Origin: Bdellovibrio sp. NC01
Lineage (GTDB): Bacteria > Bdellovibrionota > Bdellovibrionia > Bdellovibrionales > Bdellovibrionaceae
DNA length: 64,000 nucleotides
Assembly (NCBI RefSeq): GCF_006874625.1
Contig: NZ_CP030034.1
Coordinates: 3,162,001-3,226,000 of the forward strand
Direction of reading: 5' to 3'
Made by a program: the position numbers and the translations under genes. Of this stretch, positions 33,498 to 42,142 are shown in pieces (position 1 is the stretch's first letter; every line of letters begins with the position of its first letter). The notes below the pieces were generated by a model that was not told the origin of the DNA, ran no database searches, and saw nothing but the letters and a program-made list of their open reading frames with translations.

Positions 33498-34469
33498 TTG
33501 GTTCCTGAACTTTTATTCCCCTTTGCCGAATACTGGTGGTTCTACCTGGCTTTCATAGGCTTCGTGATGGGTATGCTTGCGCTCGATTTGGGTGTCTTTC
33601 ATAAACACTCGCATACTGTCAGCTTTAAAGAGGCCACATTATGGTCCGCTGTTTGGGTGAGCTTAGCACTCGTCTTTAATGCTTTACTGTATTACTACAC
33701 GCTCAACAAATTCGGCGATCCGAATACGGCGAAACAAGTCGGTCTTGAGTTCCTGACCGGCTATGTAATCGAGAAGTCTTTATCGATTGATAATATCTTC
33801 GTGTTCGTTGTGGTGTTTGGCTTCTTCGGTGTGCCTGCAAAATATCAGCACAGAGTTTTATTCTACGGAATTATCGGTGCTTTGATCTTCCGTGCGATCT
33901 TTATCGCTCTTGGCTCGGTATTGATGCAGTACCATGCTGTCGTGATGCTGTTTGGTATCTTCCTGATTATCACGGGTATTAAGATGGTGTTCTCACACGA
34001 AGGTAGCGTCGATCCGTCGAAGAACTGGTTGATTAAGCTCTTGAAAAAGCGTCTGCCCGTCGCTGATCGTATGCATGAAGATCACTTCTTCATTAAAGAA
34101 AACGGCGTGCGCATGGTGACTCCGCTGTTCATTGCTTTGATCTTCTTGGAATTTACTGACGTGATTTTCGCGGTCGATTCAGTGCCGGCGATCTTTGCGA
34201 TTACGAAAGAACCCTTGATCGTATTTACGTCTAATATCTTTGCGATCTTAGGTTTGCGTTCGTTGTATTTCTTGTTGGCTGGAGTCGTAGATAAGTTCCA
34301 TCTTTTGAAATACGGCTTAGCTGCGGTTCTTGTGTTCGTGGGTTTAAAAATGGTGTGGTTGAATAACCTTTTTGATGGCAAATTCCCGATTGGCATTTCT
34401 TTGGGTGTGATTGCCCTGTTAATTGGTGGTTCAATCGCGGCCTCGTTGTTGTTCCCTCCCAAAAAATAA
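33498..34469 (+). CDS. TerC-family integral membrane protein
   Basis: The 323-residue protein has about nine hydrophobic segments. It carries the TerC hallmarks: DNIFVFVVVFGFF with its intramembrane Asp-Asn, and FTDVIFAVDSVPAIFAIT, which holds paired acidic residues. TerC/Alx proteins export manganese or other metals and protect against metal and pH stress (family knowledge). The start is TTG at 33498, with AGGAGG six bases upstream. It is divergent from the NhaR-like regulator. I saw no Alx/PRE-type riboswitch in the short space. Confidence 0.93.
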   Translation: MVPELLFPFAEYWWFYLAFIGFVMGMLALDLGVFHKHSHTVSFKEATLWSAVWVSLALVFNALLYYYTLNKFGDPNTAKQVGLEFLTGYVIEKSLSIDNIFVFVVVFGFFGVPAKYQHRVLFYGIIGALIFRAIFIALGSVLMQYHAVVMLFGIFLIITGIKMVFSHEGSVDPSKNWLIKLLKKRLPVADRMHEDHFFIKENGVRMVTPLFIALIFLEFTDVIFAVDSVPAIFAITKEPLIVFTSNIFAILGLRSLYFLLAGVVDKFHLLKYGLAAVLVFVGLKMVWLNNLFDGKFPIGISLGVIALLIGGSIAASLLFPPKK

Positions 34470-34473
34470 TGAT

Positions 34474-34500
34474 GGGCGGAGATTCTCCGCCCCGTTATTT
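34474..34500 (+). terminator. Terminator-like hairpin after the TerC gene
   Basis: GGGCGGAG (34474-34481) pairs with CTCCGCCC (34485-34492) across an ATT loop, followed by CGTTATTT, a weak T-tract. Confidence 0.65.
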
Positions 34501-34567
34501 CGAGCTGAAACCTAGACCTTCGATTTAATCGTTAGGTAAAGGGCCAGGCAGTAGGTACAATAGGGGT

Positions 34568-35179
34568 ATGAAGAAACGTCTGTTCTTTGCTCTCAATGCG
34601 ACGGATCCCTTAAAGACAACCTTCTTGCCGACTTATAAAAAATTGAAAATCAATGCGGATCAACGTGAACTCGCTATGAAGTGGGTTCCGCTTGATAACT
34701 TGCATGCGACGATCACTTTTATCGGCCCTACCGAGGAAGAAAACATTCCTTTACTTGCCGCCGCTTTAGAAAAAGTGTGCGCAAACTTCGCACCCTTTGA
34801 CTTAAAAATCGAAGACGTTAGCGCCTTTTCTAACGAACACGATGCGCGCGTTTTGTGGTTGGGTGTGCAAAACAAACGCTGCCTCAATACTTTCAAAAAT
34901 ATTCTTGAACAAGAGCTGATCGAGCAAAAATTGATCGCTCATGCGGAAGAGCGCGACTATGTTCCGCACATCACTTTCGCCCGTCTTCGCAATCCGAAGA
35001 GCGTGAAAGACATGCTTTCTCCATTTAAGAGAAAAAGCTTCGGCAAAATTCATGTCTCTGAGATTGTGTTGTATGAATCGCAGGTTCAGGGCAACTACAC
35101 GGTTTACAAACCACTGATCCGTTGCAAACTGACTGGCGAAGTAGAAAAAACGAGCGAGGAAGTTTTCCTCGCTCCGTAA
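34568..35179 (+). CDS. thpR: RNA 2',3'-cyclic phosphodiesterase (LigT family)
   Basis: The 203-residue protein is a two-histidine (2H) phosphodiesterase. It has the two HxTx motifs, LHATITFIG around residues 46-54 and VPHITFARL around 137-145, at the expected spacing. The family opens 2',3'-cyclic phosphate ends on RNA. It begins with the typical KKRLFFAL segment and has a C-terminal extension of about 20 residues (KTSEEVFLAP). It stands alone between TerC and a convergent secreted-protein gene. Confidence 0.9.
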   Translation: MKKRLFFALNATDPLKTTFLPTYKKLKINADQRELAMKWVPLDNLHATITFIGPTEEENIPLLAAALEKVCANFAPFDLKIEDVSAFSNEHDARVLWLGVQNKRCLNTFKNILEQELIEQKLIAHAEERDYVPHITFARLRNPKSVKDMLSPFKRKSFGKIHVSEIVLYESQVQGNYTVYKPLIRCKLTGEVEKTSEEVFLAP

Positions 35180-35188
35180 AAATTGAAA

Positions 35189-35578
35189 CTATCTTCTCCA
35201 GCCGTAGCCGAAAAGATCGATGATGATTCTGTGGTCTTGAAGATTGAAGACCAACGAACCCCATGCACCACCTTCAAGACGTGGCCAGAAGAACACGCGT
35301 GTTGTGCACGTCAAACCTGGATTCAAAACCACTGGGCAGTTTGATTGCGCATCGTACATCGCGCCAGAGATTGTGATGCCTTTCACTTGCACAGCTTCAT
35401 TCGCTGGTGCCGTCAAAGTAAAGTCTGCGAACATGCGCATACCCACAGTCACATTGCCAAAATTGTAGCGGTAATATTGATCAACAGGTTTCGCTTCAAC
35501 CGCGAAAGTTCCCATGCTTTGTGCGAAAGAGAAAACCGGAGCGCACGCCAAAACCAAAGCCAACAATAACTTTTTCAT
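35189..35578 (-). CDS. Secreted Ig-like (ASH-type) single-domain protein
   Basis: I chose the ATG at 35576-35578 because it has AGGGGGA upstream; a TTG six codons earlier is the alternative. The 129-residue product has a signal peptide ending at SFA. A beta-rich domain of about 100 residues follows. YNFGNVTVG opens it, and CPVVLNPGLTCTTRVFFWP follows, with two cysteines, then GAWGSLVF. This pattern resembles the HYDIN/ASH-type Ig-like domains found in bacterial surface proteins. Binding partner unknown. Confidence 0.75.
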   Translation of the reverse strand: MKKLLLALVLACAPVFSFAQSMGTFAVEAKPVDQYYRYNFGNVTVGMRMFADFTLTAPANEAVQVKGITISGAMYDAQSNCPVVLNPGLTCTTRVFFWPRLEGGAWGSLVFNLQDHRIIIDLFGYGWRR

Positions 35579-35650
35579 AAATCCCCCTGTCTTCAAGTCT
35601 GAGAGAGGATTTCAAGAGTTGCAACTTTTACGGGCATTGAATAACGCGCC

Positions 35651-35700
35651 GTAGACCCAAAAAAGTGCCAGGCACTTTTGCGGAAAAAGTGGCAGACACC
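35651..35700 (-). repeat. Dispersed repeat element, copy B, with a 19-base palindrome
   Basis: AAAAGTGCC (35661-35669), one A, then GGCACTTTT (35671-35679) is a near-perfect palindrome. It is bordered by GTAGACCCAAAAAA (35651-35664) and GGCAGACACC (35691-35700), which match the copy at 15274-15299 in reverse orientation. Confidence 0.6.
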
Positions 35701-35718
35701 TTTTTGCCTTTTCGGAAT

Positions 35719-35752
35719 AAAAAAAGGGAGCTTTTGGAGCTCCCTTTTTTTG
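35719..35752 (-). terminator. Intrinsic terminator of the nuo operon
   Basis: GGGAGCT (35726-35732) and AGCTCCC (35738-35744) are flanked by A- and T-runs on both sides, so it can work in both directions. It lies just after the nuoI stop. Confidence 0.93.
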
Positions 35753-35773
35753 TATTTCAACTTTTGTGAAATG

Positions 35774-36298
35774 TTAGATGCCTTGTTTGTGGCGTTCTTC
35801 GTCGTCGACGTGAGTTTGGATGCCGCCTTTTAGATTTGGACGGTATGCCAAGTGATTGATGTCGTAGATGAACTTGCCACCGTTCACTGCTGGCGTTTGC
35901 CATTCAGGTCCCAAGCGAACAGCGTCCACTGGGCACGCTTCTTCACAGTAACCGCAGAATACGCAGCGAAGGATATCGATTTCGTATTGGATTGGGAACT
36001 TTTCAACCGATGGGTCGTTATGTTCAGCCGCTACGATTTTGATACATTCAGCAGGACAGTTCGTCGCGCACAACATACAAGCTGTGCAACGAAGAGATCC
36101 GTCTTTTTTCACAGTCAAAATGTGGTTCCCTTTGAATCGTGGAGAGTATTCATACTTCTCTTCCGGATAGTTCAGGGTCATCATTTTTTTCTGATTGAAG
36201 AGGTTCTTGATCAAATGCTTTCCAGTGATCGCAAGACCACCAAGAACACCCGGCAAGTACCATTTGGCCTTTTCAGAGTTGTTTTGCATTACGCTCAT
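35774..36298 (-). CDS. nuoI: NADH-quinone oxidoreductase subunit I
   Basis: NuoI carries the last two [4Fe-4S] clusters (N6a and N6b) of complex I before the quinone. The two ferredoxin motifs CTACMLCATNCP and CVFCGYCEEACP are intact in this 174-residue protein. Its N-terminal part is amphipathic (GVLGGLAITGKHLIKNLF), as usual. The ATG overlaps the nuoG stop (ATGA), and GAGAGGT lies upstream. It is the last gene of the operon, which has no nuoH between G and I. Confidence 0.95.
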   Translation of the reverse strand: MSVMQNNSEKAKWYLPGVLGGLAITGKHLIKNLFNQKKMMTLNYPEEKYEYSPRFKGNHILTVKKDGSLRCTACMLCATNCPAECIKIVAAEHNDPSVEKFPIQYEIDILRCVFCGYCEEACPVDAVRLGPEWQTPAVNGGKFIYDINHLAYRPNLKGGIQTHVDDEERHKQGI

Positions 36299-37878
36299 AG
36301 GCTACCTCTCTTAAATACAAACTCATTCTTTTTACGCGCTTCCAACTCAACTTGGTCAGGACGTTGATTCAACGGCAAGAACTCGTTCGCAGGAGTTGCT
36401 TGAATTGTCAGGTTTTTACCAGACAACAACAACGCTGCTTCAGTCAAAGTCAGAGCTTCAGAAACAACAACAGTCGCTTTTTTGAATTTTTGTTCAAGAC
36501 CAGCGTGGTTGATGAATGTTCCATCTTTCTCTACGAAAGTTTTCATTGGAATGATCCATGCGTTGTTGTTCATTTGCGCCAAAGCATCGTGCTTAGCTGC
36601 TTGCAACCAGATCACGTTTTGCGCTTTAGAAATTTCTTTCGCGCGCTCTGCGAAGTCTGGGAACACTGCCAAGTTTTCAGGACCCGCGACAACAACCGTT
36701 TTGATTGCACCGCTAGAAAGACCTGCAGACAAATCAGCCCATGTAGCAGAGATGCCGTGCTTTTCTAGAACCTTCAACAAACCTTTTGTATTCGGGTTTT
36801 TGTCACCGCGGATAAGAAGGTTATCGAAAGAATCGAAAGTCTCCTTATTGTTGATCCAGAAATATACTTTCTTAGATTTGAATTCATTTACGAACGTATT
36901 CACGATCGCTTCGAATTCTTCAACTGTGTACTGAGCTGTCAATACAAGAGCCGCTGAATCGCCAGCAGAAGCTTTCAATACTTCTGAAGCCGCTTTCGCT
37001 GCAGCACCTGCGTGCATTTCAGTCCAACCACCGTTCGTGCGAACTTGTGCTTTCACGTAACGAACGTCTTTGTTTACGAATTTATAGATGTCACGACCTT
37101 CATCGCACATCCAGTAACCGTTCACTTGTTCGTTGTATACTGGTTTAACACGGAAGAAACCTTCGCGGTTGTAGTATACTTTTACGTTACAGCCAGTTGA
37201 GCAACCGTTACATACAGTCTCTGCGTCTTTTAGATACCAAACGCGCTGACGGAAACGGAAGTCTTTTGAAGTCAATGCACCTACTGGGCAGATATCCACT
37301 GTGTTCAGTGAGTATTTGTTATCCAAAGGCATACCATCGTGAGTACCGATTTCAGTACGGTCACCACGGTTGAAAAGACCCAATTCATTTGTTTTAGAAA
37401 CTTCTTCTGTGAAACGAACACAGCGAGAGCACAAGATACAACGTTCAGAATCCAAAACCACAGTTGGGCCCAAGTCCACAACCTTGTGTTTCTTTTGTTT
37501 TGGCTCTGCCATTTCTGGATCGTACTTACCGTACTCCATGTATTGATCTTGTAGACCGCACTCACCGGCTTGGTCACAGATAGGGCAATCCAAAGGATGG
37601 TTGATCAAGTGGAAGTCTAGACCCCACTTCACAGCGTCTTTCACTTTGTCAGACGTGTTGTTGATCTTCATACCTTCAGTAACCATTGTGTTACATGCGA
37701 TTTGAACGCGTGGATTTCCTTCGATCTCCACCATACAAAGACGGCATACACCAGCAACAGACAATCCCGGGTGCCAGCAATAGTGAGCGATACGATCGCC
37801 AGACTGTTGCATCGCCTCGATGATCGACGTGCCTTCTTTTACTTCGACTTCTTTGCCATTAATGGTGCATTTCGGCAT
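36295..37878 (-). CDS. nuoG: NADH-quinone oxidoreductase subunit G, short form
   Basis: NuoG carries several Fe-S clusters in the peripheral arm. Visible are an N-terminal [2Fe-2S] domain (residues about 1-80, CHYCWHPGLSVAGVC-like region), the His-containing HPLDCPICDQAGEC cluster, CILCSRCVRF, and CPVGALTSKDF. The molybdopterin-type domain then opens with CNGCSTGCNV. The length of 527 residues is well short of the about 690-910 found in many NuoG proteins, so the C-terminal molybdopterin domain is reduced. The start overlaps the nuoF end by 20 bases. Confidence 0.93.
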   Translation of the reverse strand: MPKCTINGKEVEVKEGTSIIEAMQQSGDRIAHYCWHPGLSVAGVCRLCMVEIEGNPRVQIACNTMVTEGMKINNTSDKVKDAVKWGLDFHLINHPLDCPICDQAGECGLQDQYMEYGKYDPEMAEPKQKKHKVVDLGPTVVLDSERCILCSRCVRFTEEVSKTNELGLFNRGDRTEIGTHDGMPLDNKYSLNTVDICPVGALTSKDFRFRQRVWYLKDAETVCNGCSTGCNVKVYYNREGFFRVKPVYNEQVNGYWMCDEGRDIYKFVNKDVRYVKAQVRTNGGWTEMHAGAAAKAASEVLKASAGDSAALVLTAQYTVEEFEAIVNTFVNEFKSKKVYFWINNKETFDSFDNLLIRGDKNPNTKGLLKVLEKHGISATWADLSAGLSSGAIKTVVVAGPENLAVFPDFAERAKEISKAQNVIWLQAAKHDALAQMNNNAWIIPMKTFVEKDGTFINHAGLEQKFKKATVVVSEALTLTEAALLLSGKNLTIQATPANEFLPLNQRPDQVELEARKKNEFVFKRGSL

Positions 37879-39151
37879 ATGTCGTTCCTTTTACTTTCGA
37901 GCGTCCTTCACGAACGTAGAATTCAAATTCATCTCTGAACTTATTAACAAAACTCAAAACAGGCAAAGCAGCAGCGTCTGAAAGAGCGCAGATTGTTTTA
38001 CCTTTCATGTTGTCAGCAACTTTGATCAACAAATCGATATCTTGAAGACGACCGCGGCCTTCCAAGATCGAATGAAGAATCTTATCCAACCAACCTGTAC
38101 CTTCACGGCATGGAGTACATTGACCGCATGATTCGTGAGCGTAGAAGTGAGTCAAAACACCCAACATATCAACCATACATTGAGAGTCATCCATCACGAT
38201 CACCGCACCAGAACCCAACATTGAGCCCAAGCCAGCAAGTGATTCGTAATCTAGATTTGCTTTTCCAACTTCTTCAGCCGTCAAGATCGGAGCAGAAGAA
38301 CCACCAGGGATAACCGCCTTCAATTTGCGACCTGGTTTCATACCGCCACACTCTTTGTTGATAAGATCAATCAAAGGGTAACCCAATGGAACTTCATAGT
38401 TACCTGGCTTCATCACGTTACCAGATACAGAGAACAATTTCGTTCCCGCAGATTTTTCAGTTCCAAATTTACGGTAAGCTTGTGCGCCATCTTTTACGAT
38501 GTAAGTCACTGCTGCCAAAGTTTCTACGTTGTTCACGATAGTTGGTTTGCGCAAGTAACCTTGAACCGCAGGGAATGGAGGTTTCAATTTTGGTTGGCCT
38601 TTCAAGCCTTCCAAAGAAGAAATCATACCTGTCTCTTCACCGCAGATGTAAGCGCCGGCGCCACGGTACACATCAAGGTCAAAGTCGAAACCTGAACCCA
38701 AAATGTTTTTACCTAGCAAGCCCGCTGCATAAGCTTCTTTGATCGCTTTGTTCAAAACTTCGATCGGGTAAACGTATTCACCACGAACGTAGATATAACC
38801 TTTATTAGAACCCACCGCGAAACCAGAGATAATCATACCTTCGATCAATTGGTGAGGAGCACGCTCCATCATCATACGATCTTTGAAAGTACCAGGTTCA
38901 CCTTCATCGGCGTTGCATAGCAAGTAACGAGGTTCTCCGTTTTTAGGAAGGAAGCCCCATTTCATACCTGTTGGGAAACCCGCACCACCACGACCACGAA
39001 GACCAGAAGCCTTCACTTCGTCGATGATTTGTTGCGGTTGCATTTTCAAAGCTTTAGGCAAAGTTTCGTAACCGCCCTTAGATTTGTAACCAGCCAAAGT
39101 TTGATATTCTGGCAAGTGATAAAATTCTGTAAGAATCTTTGCTTCAGCCAT
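37859..39151 (-). CDS. nuoF: NADH-quinone oxidoreductase subunit F
   Basis: NuoF binds NADH and FMN and holds the N3 [4Fe-4S] cluster. The 430-residue protein shows GLRGRGGAGFPTGMKW (NADH/FMN binding), GAGAYICGEETGMISSLEG and the cluster motif SCGQCTPCREGTGW, followed by a conserved C-terminus (CALSDAAALPVLSFVNKF). The ATG overlaps the nuoE stop (TAATG). All visible active-site residues are in place. Confidence 0.96.
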   Translation of the reverse strand: MAEAKILTEFYHLPEYQTLAGYKSKGGYETLPKALKMQPQQIIDEVKASGLRGRGGAGFPTGMKWGFLPKNGEPRYLLCNADEGEPGTFKDRMMMERAPHQLIEGMIISGFAVGSNKGYIYVRGEYVYPIEVLNKAIKEAYAAGLLGKNILGSGFDFDLDVYRGAGAYICGEETGMISSLEGLKGQPKLKPPFPAVQGYLRKPTIVNNVETLAAVTYIVKDGAQAYRKFGTEKSAGTKLFSVSGNVMKPGNYEVPLGYPLIDLINKECGGMKPGRKLKAVIPGGSSAPILTAEEVGKANLDYESLAGLGSMLGSGAVIVMDDSQCMVDMLGVLTHFYAHESCGQCTPCREGTGWLDKILHSILEGRGRLQDIDLLIKVADNMKGKTICALSDAAALPVLSFVNKFRDEFEFYVREGRSKVKGTTYAEMHH

Positions 39152-39624
39152 TATTTCATACCTCTCAAAAGATTCATTGCAGTCTCTGGAGTTAGTTTCT
39201 CGTGATAAGTGTCATTCACTTGCATCATAGGAGCTGTGCCGCAAGAGCCAAGGCACTCTACTTTGCTAACTGTGAAACGACCATCAGAAGTGATTTCGTT
39301 GTATTTCACACCTAGCTCGTGGCAGATGTGCGAAGCCAGTTCACGACCGCCTTCCAAAGCGCAAGAAATATTCGTGCACACTTGCACGTGGTATTTACCT
39401 ACAGGCTCTTGGTTGAACATCGTGTAGAACTTAAATACTTCATTGATACGTGCTTCAGGAATATCCATCACTTGTGACAAGTGACGGATAATATCTGGAG
39501 TGATGAAGCCGCTATTTTCTTTTTGAGCAATATAAAGACTTGGAATGATCGCAGACTCTTTCGCTTCATAGCGAGCAAGTTCTGCTTTTACGTTAGCCAA
39601 GCCTTGTTCAGAAAGTTTAAACAT
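39151..39624 (-). CDS. nuoE: NADH-quinone oxidoreductase subunit E
   Basis: NuoE carries the N1a [2Fe-2S] cluster of complex I. The 157-residue protein has the thioredoxin-like ferredoxin domain with the cysteines in VCTNISCALEGG and VECLGSCGTAPMM, the canonical C(x4)C...C(x3)C arrangement. Length fits the family. It begins 15 bases after nuoCD and overlaps nuoF, so it is part of the same transcript. Confidence 0.96.
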   Translation of the reverse strand: MFKLSEQGLANVKAELARYEAKESAIIPSLYIAQKENSGFITPDIIRHLSQVMDIPEARINEVFKFYTMFNQEPVGKYHVQVCTNISCALEGGRELASHICHELGVKYNEITSDGRFTVSKVECLGSCGTAPMMQVNDTYHEKLTPETAMNLLRGMK

Positions 39625-39639
39625 CTTTTTCCCTCGGAA

Positions 39640-41322
39640 TTAGCGATCTAATTCGCCGGCAATAAGGTTCATAGAAGCGATTGTCGCAATCGCATCCGCC
39701 AACATCGCGCCTTTAACTACAGTCGGATAAGACTGATAGATAGCGAAGCAAGGTGGACGAACTTTCAAACGGTATGGATTTGCAGAGCCATCGCTCACTA
39801 GATAGAAACCTAGCTCACCGTTTGCAGCTTCAGTTGCATCGTAAACTTCGCCAACTGGTGGACGAAGACCTTTAATGATCAACATGAAGTGGTTCATCAA
39901 ACCTTCGATATTACCGTAAACATCTTTTTTCTCTGGAAGAACGATGCCTTTGTCGCGGATTGTGTAATCGCCACCAGGAACGTTTTTGCAGACTTGTTCA
40001 ATGATACGAACTGATTGGCGCATTTCTTCGAAACGAACCAAGTAACGATCATAGATGTCACCAGAAGTTCCAACTGGAACGTCGAAATCCAATGAATCGT
40101 AACCATAATAAGGTTGCGCTTTACGCAAATCCAAATTCACGCCAGAAGCACGAAGAAGAGGACCCGTGTAACCCCATTGAATTGCATCTTGTGCATTCAC
40201 TGGGCAGATACCGCGAGTACGTTGGATAAAGATTTTGTTATCCAAAACCATCGCAGCCATTTCATCAGTACCACGACGGATCTCTTTACAAAGAGCTAGA
40301 ACTTCATCGTACCAACCTTCAGGTGCATCTTGAGCCATACCACCAACGCGAGTCATTGATACAGTCAAACGAGCGCCGCAAAGTTTTTCGAACAAAGAGT
40401 AAACTTGTTCACGCAAACCGAACATGAAGAAGAATGAAGTCAAAGCACCCAAGTCCATCGCGCCAGTACCGATTGCAATCGTGTGGTCGATGATACGAGA
40501 AAGCTCTGCCAAGATCACACGCATCGCTTGTGCTTTTGCTGGGATTTCAACACCCAACAAACGCTCAACCGCTTTACAGTAACCAATGTTGTTCATTGGA
40601 GCCGAGCAGTAGTTCAAACGGTCTGTGTATGGAATAACTTGGTTGTACGGATGAGTTTCCGCCATTTTTTCGAAGCAACGGTGAAGATAACCGATTTCGT
40701 TGTTACAACGAACGATTGTCTCGCCATCCATTTCAGCCATCACACGAAGAGTTCCGTGCATTGCTGTATGGGCTGGACCGATGTTCAAAGGAACATATTT
40801 ATCATTCAATACGTTACCTGGAGAACCCGGTTCGTTATTGAAGTGAATTGGCAATGAAGTTGTACAAGCTTGTTGGTGATTCGCATCGTAATCTTTGCGA
40901 AGTGGATGACCCACAAACTGGTGATGCGTCAAAATACGACGCAAGTTTGGATGACCGTCGAAAACGATACCGAACATGTCGTAAGCTTCGCGTTCAAACC
41001 AGTCAGCACCACGGTAAGCAGGAATCGCTGTACCGATAGACTCCCCTTCACCTACTTGCGCTTTCACGCGTAGACGAGAGTTATCTTTTGAAGAGAACAA
41101 GTGATAAACAACGTCGAAACGTTTTTCACGAGTTGGATAATCGGCACCACAAACGTCCATCAAGAAATCAAACTCGCCAGAGTCTTTGAAGTGTTGAAGA
41201 ACTTTTGGCGCGTCTTCTTTTGGAACTTCCAAAACATTATCACCCACAGCGTGAGTGAATTTGAAGTTCTCAATCTTGAACTTGCCAGCAAGGCTTTGTT
41301 TTAAATTCTCAAGCTTGTTCAT
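39640..41322 (-). CDS. nuoCD: NADH-quinone oxidoreductase subunits C and D, fused
   Basis: The ATG at 41320-41322 with GGAAGAG upstream gives 560 residues. Residues about 1-175 are NuoC (the 30 kDa subunit, ending in a GHPLRKDY-type motif). The rest is NuoD (49 kDa subunit) with [28 protein letters not shown] and the C-terminal [12 protein letters not shown]. The two are one polypeptide, as in some proteobacteria. NuoD forms the quinone site with NuoB. The start lies 13 bases inside the end of nuoB. Confidence 0.96.
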   Translation of the reverse strand: MNKLENLKQSLAGKFKIENFKFTHAVGDNVLEVPKEDAPKVLQHFKDSGEFDFLMDVCGADYPTREKRFDVVYHLFSSKDNSRLRVKAQVGEGESIGTAIPAYRGADWFEREAYDMFGIVFDGHPNLRRILTHHQFVGHPLRKDYDANHQQACTTSLPIHFNNEPGSPGNVLNDKYVPLNIGPAHTAMHGTLRVMAEMDGETIVRCNNEIGYLHRCFEKMAETHPYNQVIPYTDRLNYCSAPMNNIGYCKAVERLLGVEIPAKAQAMRVILAELSRIIDHTIAIGTGAMDLGALTSFFFMFGLREQVYSLFEKLCGARLTVSMTRVGGMAQDAPEGWYDEVLALCKEIRRGTDEMAAMVLDNKIFIQRTRGICPVNAQDAIQWGYTGPLLRASGVNLDLRKAQPYYGYDSLDFDVPVGTSGDIYDRYLVRFEEMRQSVRIIEQVCKNVPGGDYTIRDKGIVLPEKKDVYGNIEGLMNHFMLIIKGLRPPVGEVYDATEAANGELGFYLVSDGSANPYRLKVRPPCFAIYQSYPTVVKGAMLADAIATIASMNLIAGELDR

Positions 41323-41872
41323 ATGGGCTCTTCCAGTTGTCTTTCCAAGGGCGTGGAGTATTTGTAGCAATCATACGTTGCAAAGCCATGATACCGTCCA
41401 TCACCGCTTCTGGTGTTGGAGGGCAACCTGGGATGTACACGTCGACAGGAATCACTTTATCAACTCCTTGAAGAACGTGATAAGCGCGGTAGAAACCACC
41501 AGAGCTTGCACATGCACCCATTGCGATCACGTATTTTGGTTCCAGCATTTGCTGATAAATACGAGTGATAACAGGAGCCATTTTTTCTGTGATTGTACCT
41601 GCAACAACAAGCAAGTCCGCTTGACGTGGAGAGAAGCGCGCAACTTCAGCTCCGAAACGAGCCAAGTCGTACTTCGGTCCCATCACCGACATGAATTCGA
41701 TACCGCAACAAGCAGTACCGTAAGGCATTGGCCACAACGAGTTTTTACGACCCCATGCTACGATGTGATCTAACTTCGATGTGAACGCGAAATCTCGCGA
41801 CATATCGTCGACTGCTTGAGTCCCTGTAGCGCCTCCGTGAGACGCAGAACCCTGCACTTCATTCTTGTGCAT
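41309..41872 (-). CDS. nuoB: NADH-quinone oxidoreductase subunit B
   Basis: NuoB holds the N2 [4Fe-4S] cluster that reduces quinone. The 187-residue protein shows tandem Cys in [11 protein letters not shown], the third in GACASSGG and the fourth in [11 protein letters not shown]. The N-terminal 25 residues ([19 protein letters not shown]) are an unusual hydrophilic extension. It is the first gene of the cluster: no nuoA is found upstream, and 213 bases of the upstream sequence contain no gene in this direction. Confidence 0.95.
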   Translation of the reverse strand: MHKNEVQGSASHGGATGTQAVDDMSRDFAFTSKLDHIVAWGRKNSLWPMPYGTACCGIEFMSVMGPKYDLARFGAEVARFSPRQADLLVVAGTITEKMAPVITRIYQQMLEPKYVIAMGACASSGGFYRAYHVLQGVDKVIPVDVYIPGCPPTPEAVMDGIMALQRMIATNTPRPWKDNWKSPYEQA

Positions 41873-42142
41873 AAATACACCTCTGCAATTTCAATTAGCT
41901 ATCATTAAGTAGTTACTGAAAATCCGTAATCCTGACAACTAGATATGTGATTATAGATAGTGCGTCTGATTTCTTCAACGCGCAGTTGCAAAGGCTTGTT
42001 AATGAAATTGATTATCCCCTCGATTCCGAAGAAACTTAAATTTCAACTCAACATCAGTCGAGCAACCTCGCTATAACTTTCCACTTTGTCTCTTCACATG
42101 AAGGGAAGTGATAGTGAATTTCATCTCAAGGAAGGAAAAAAC

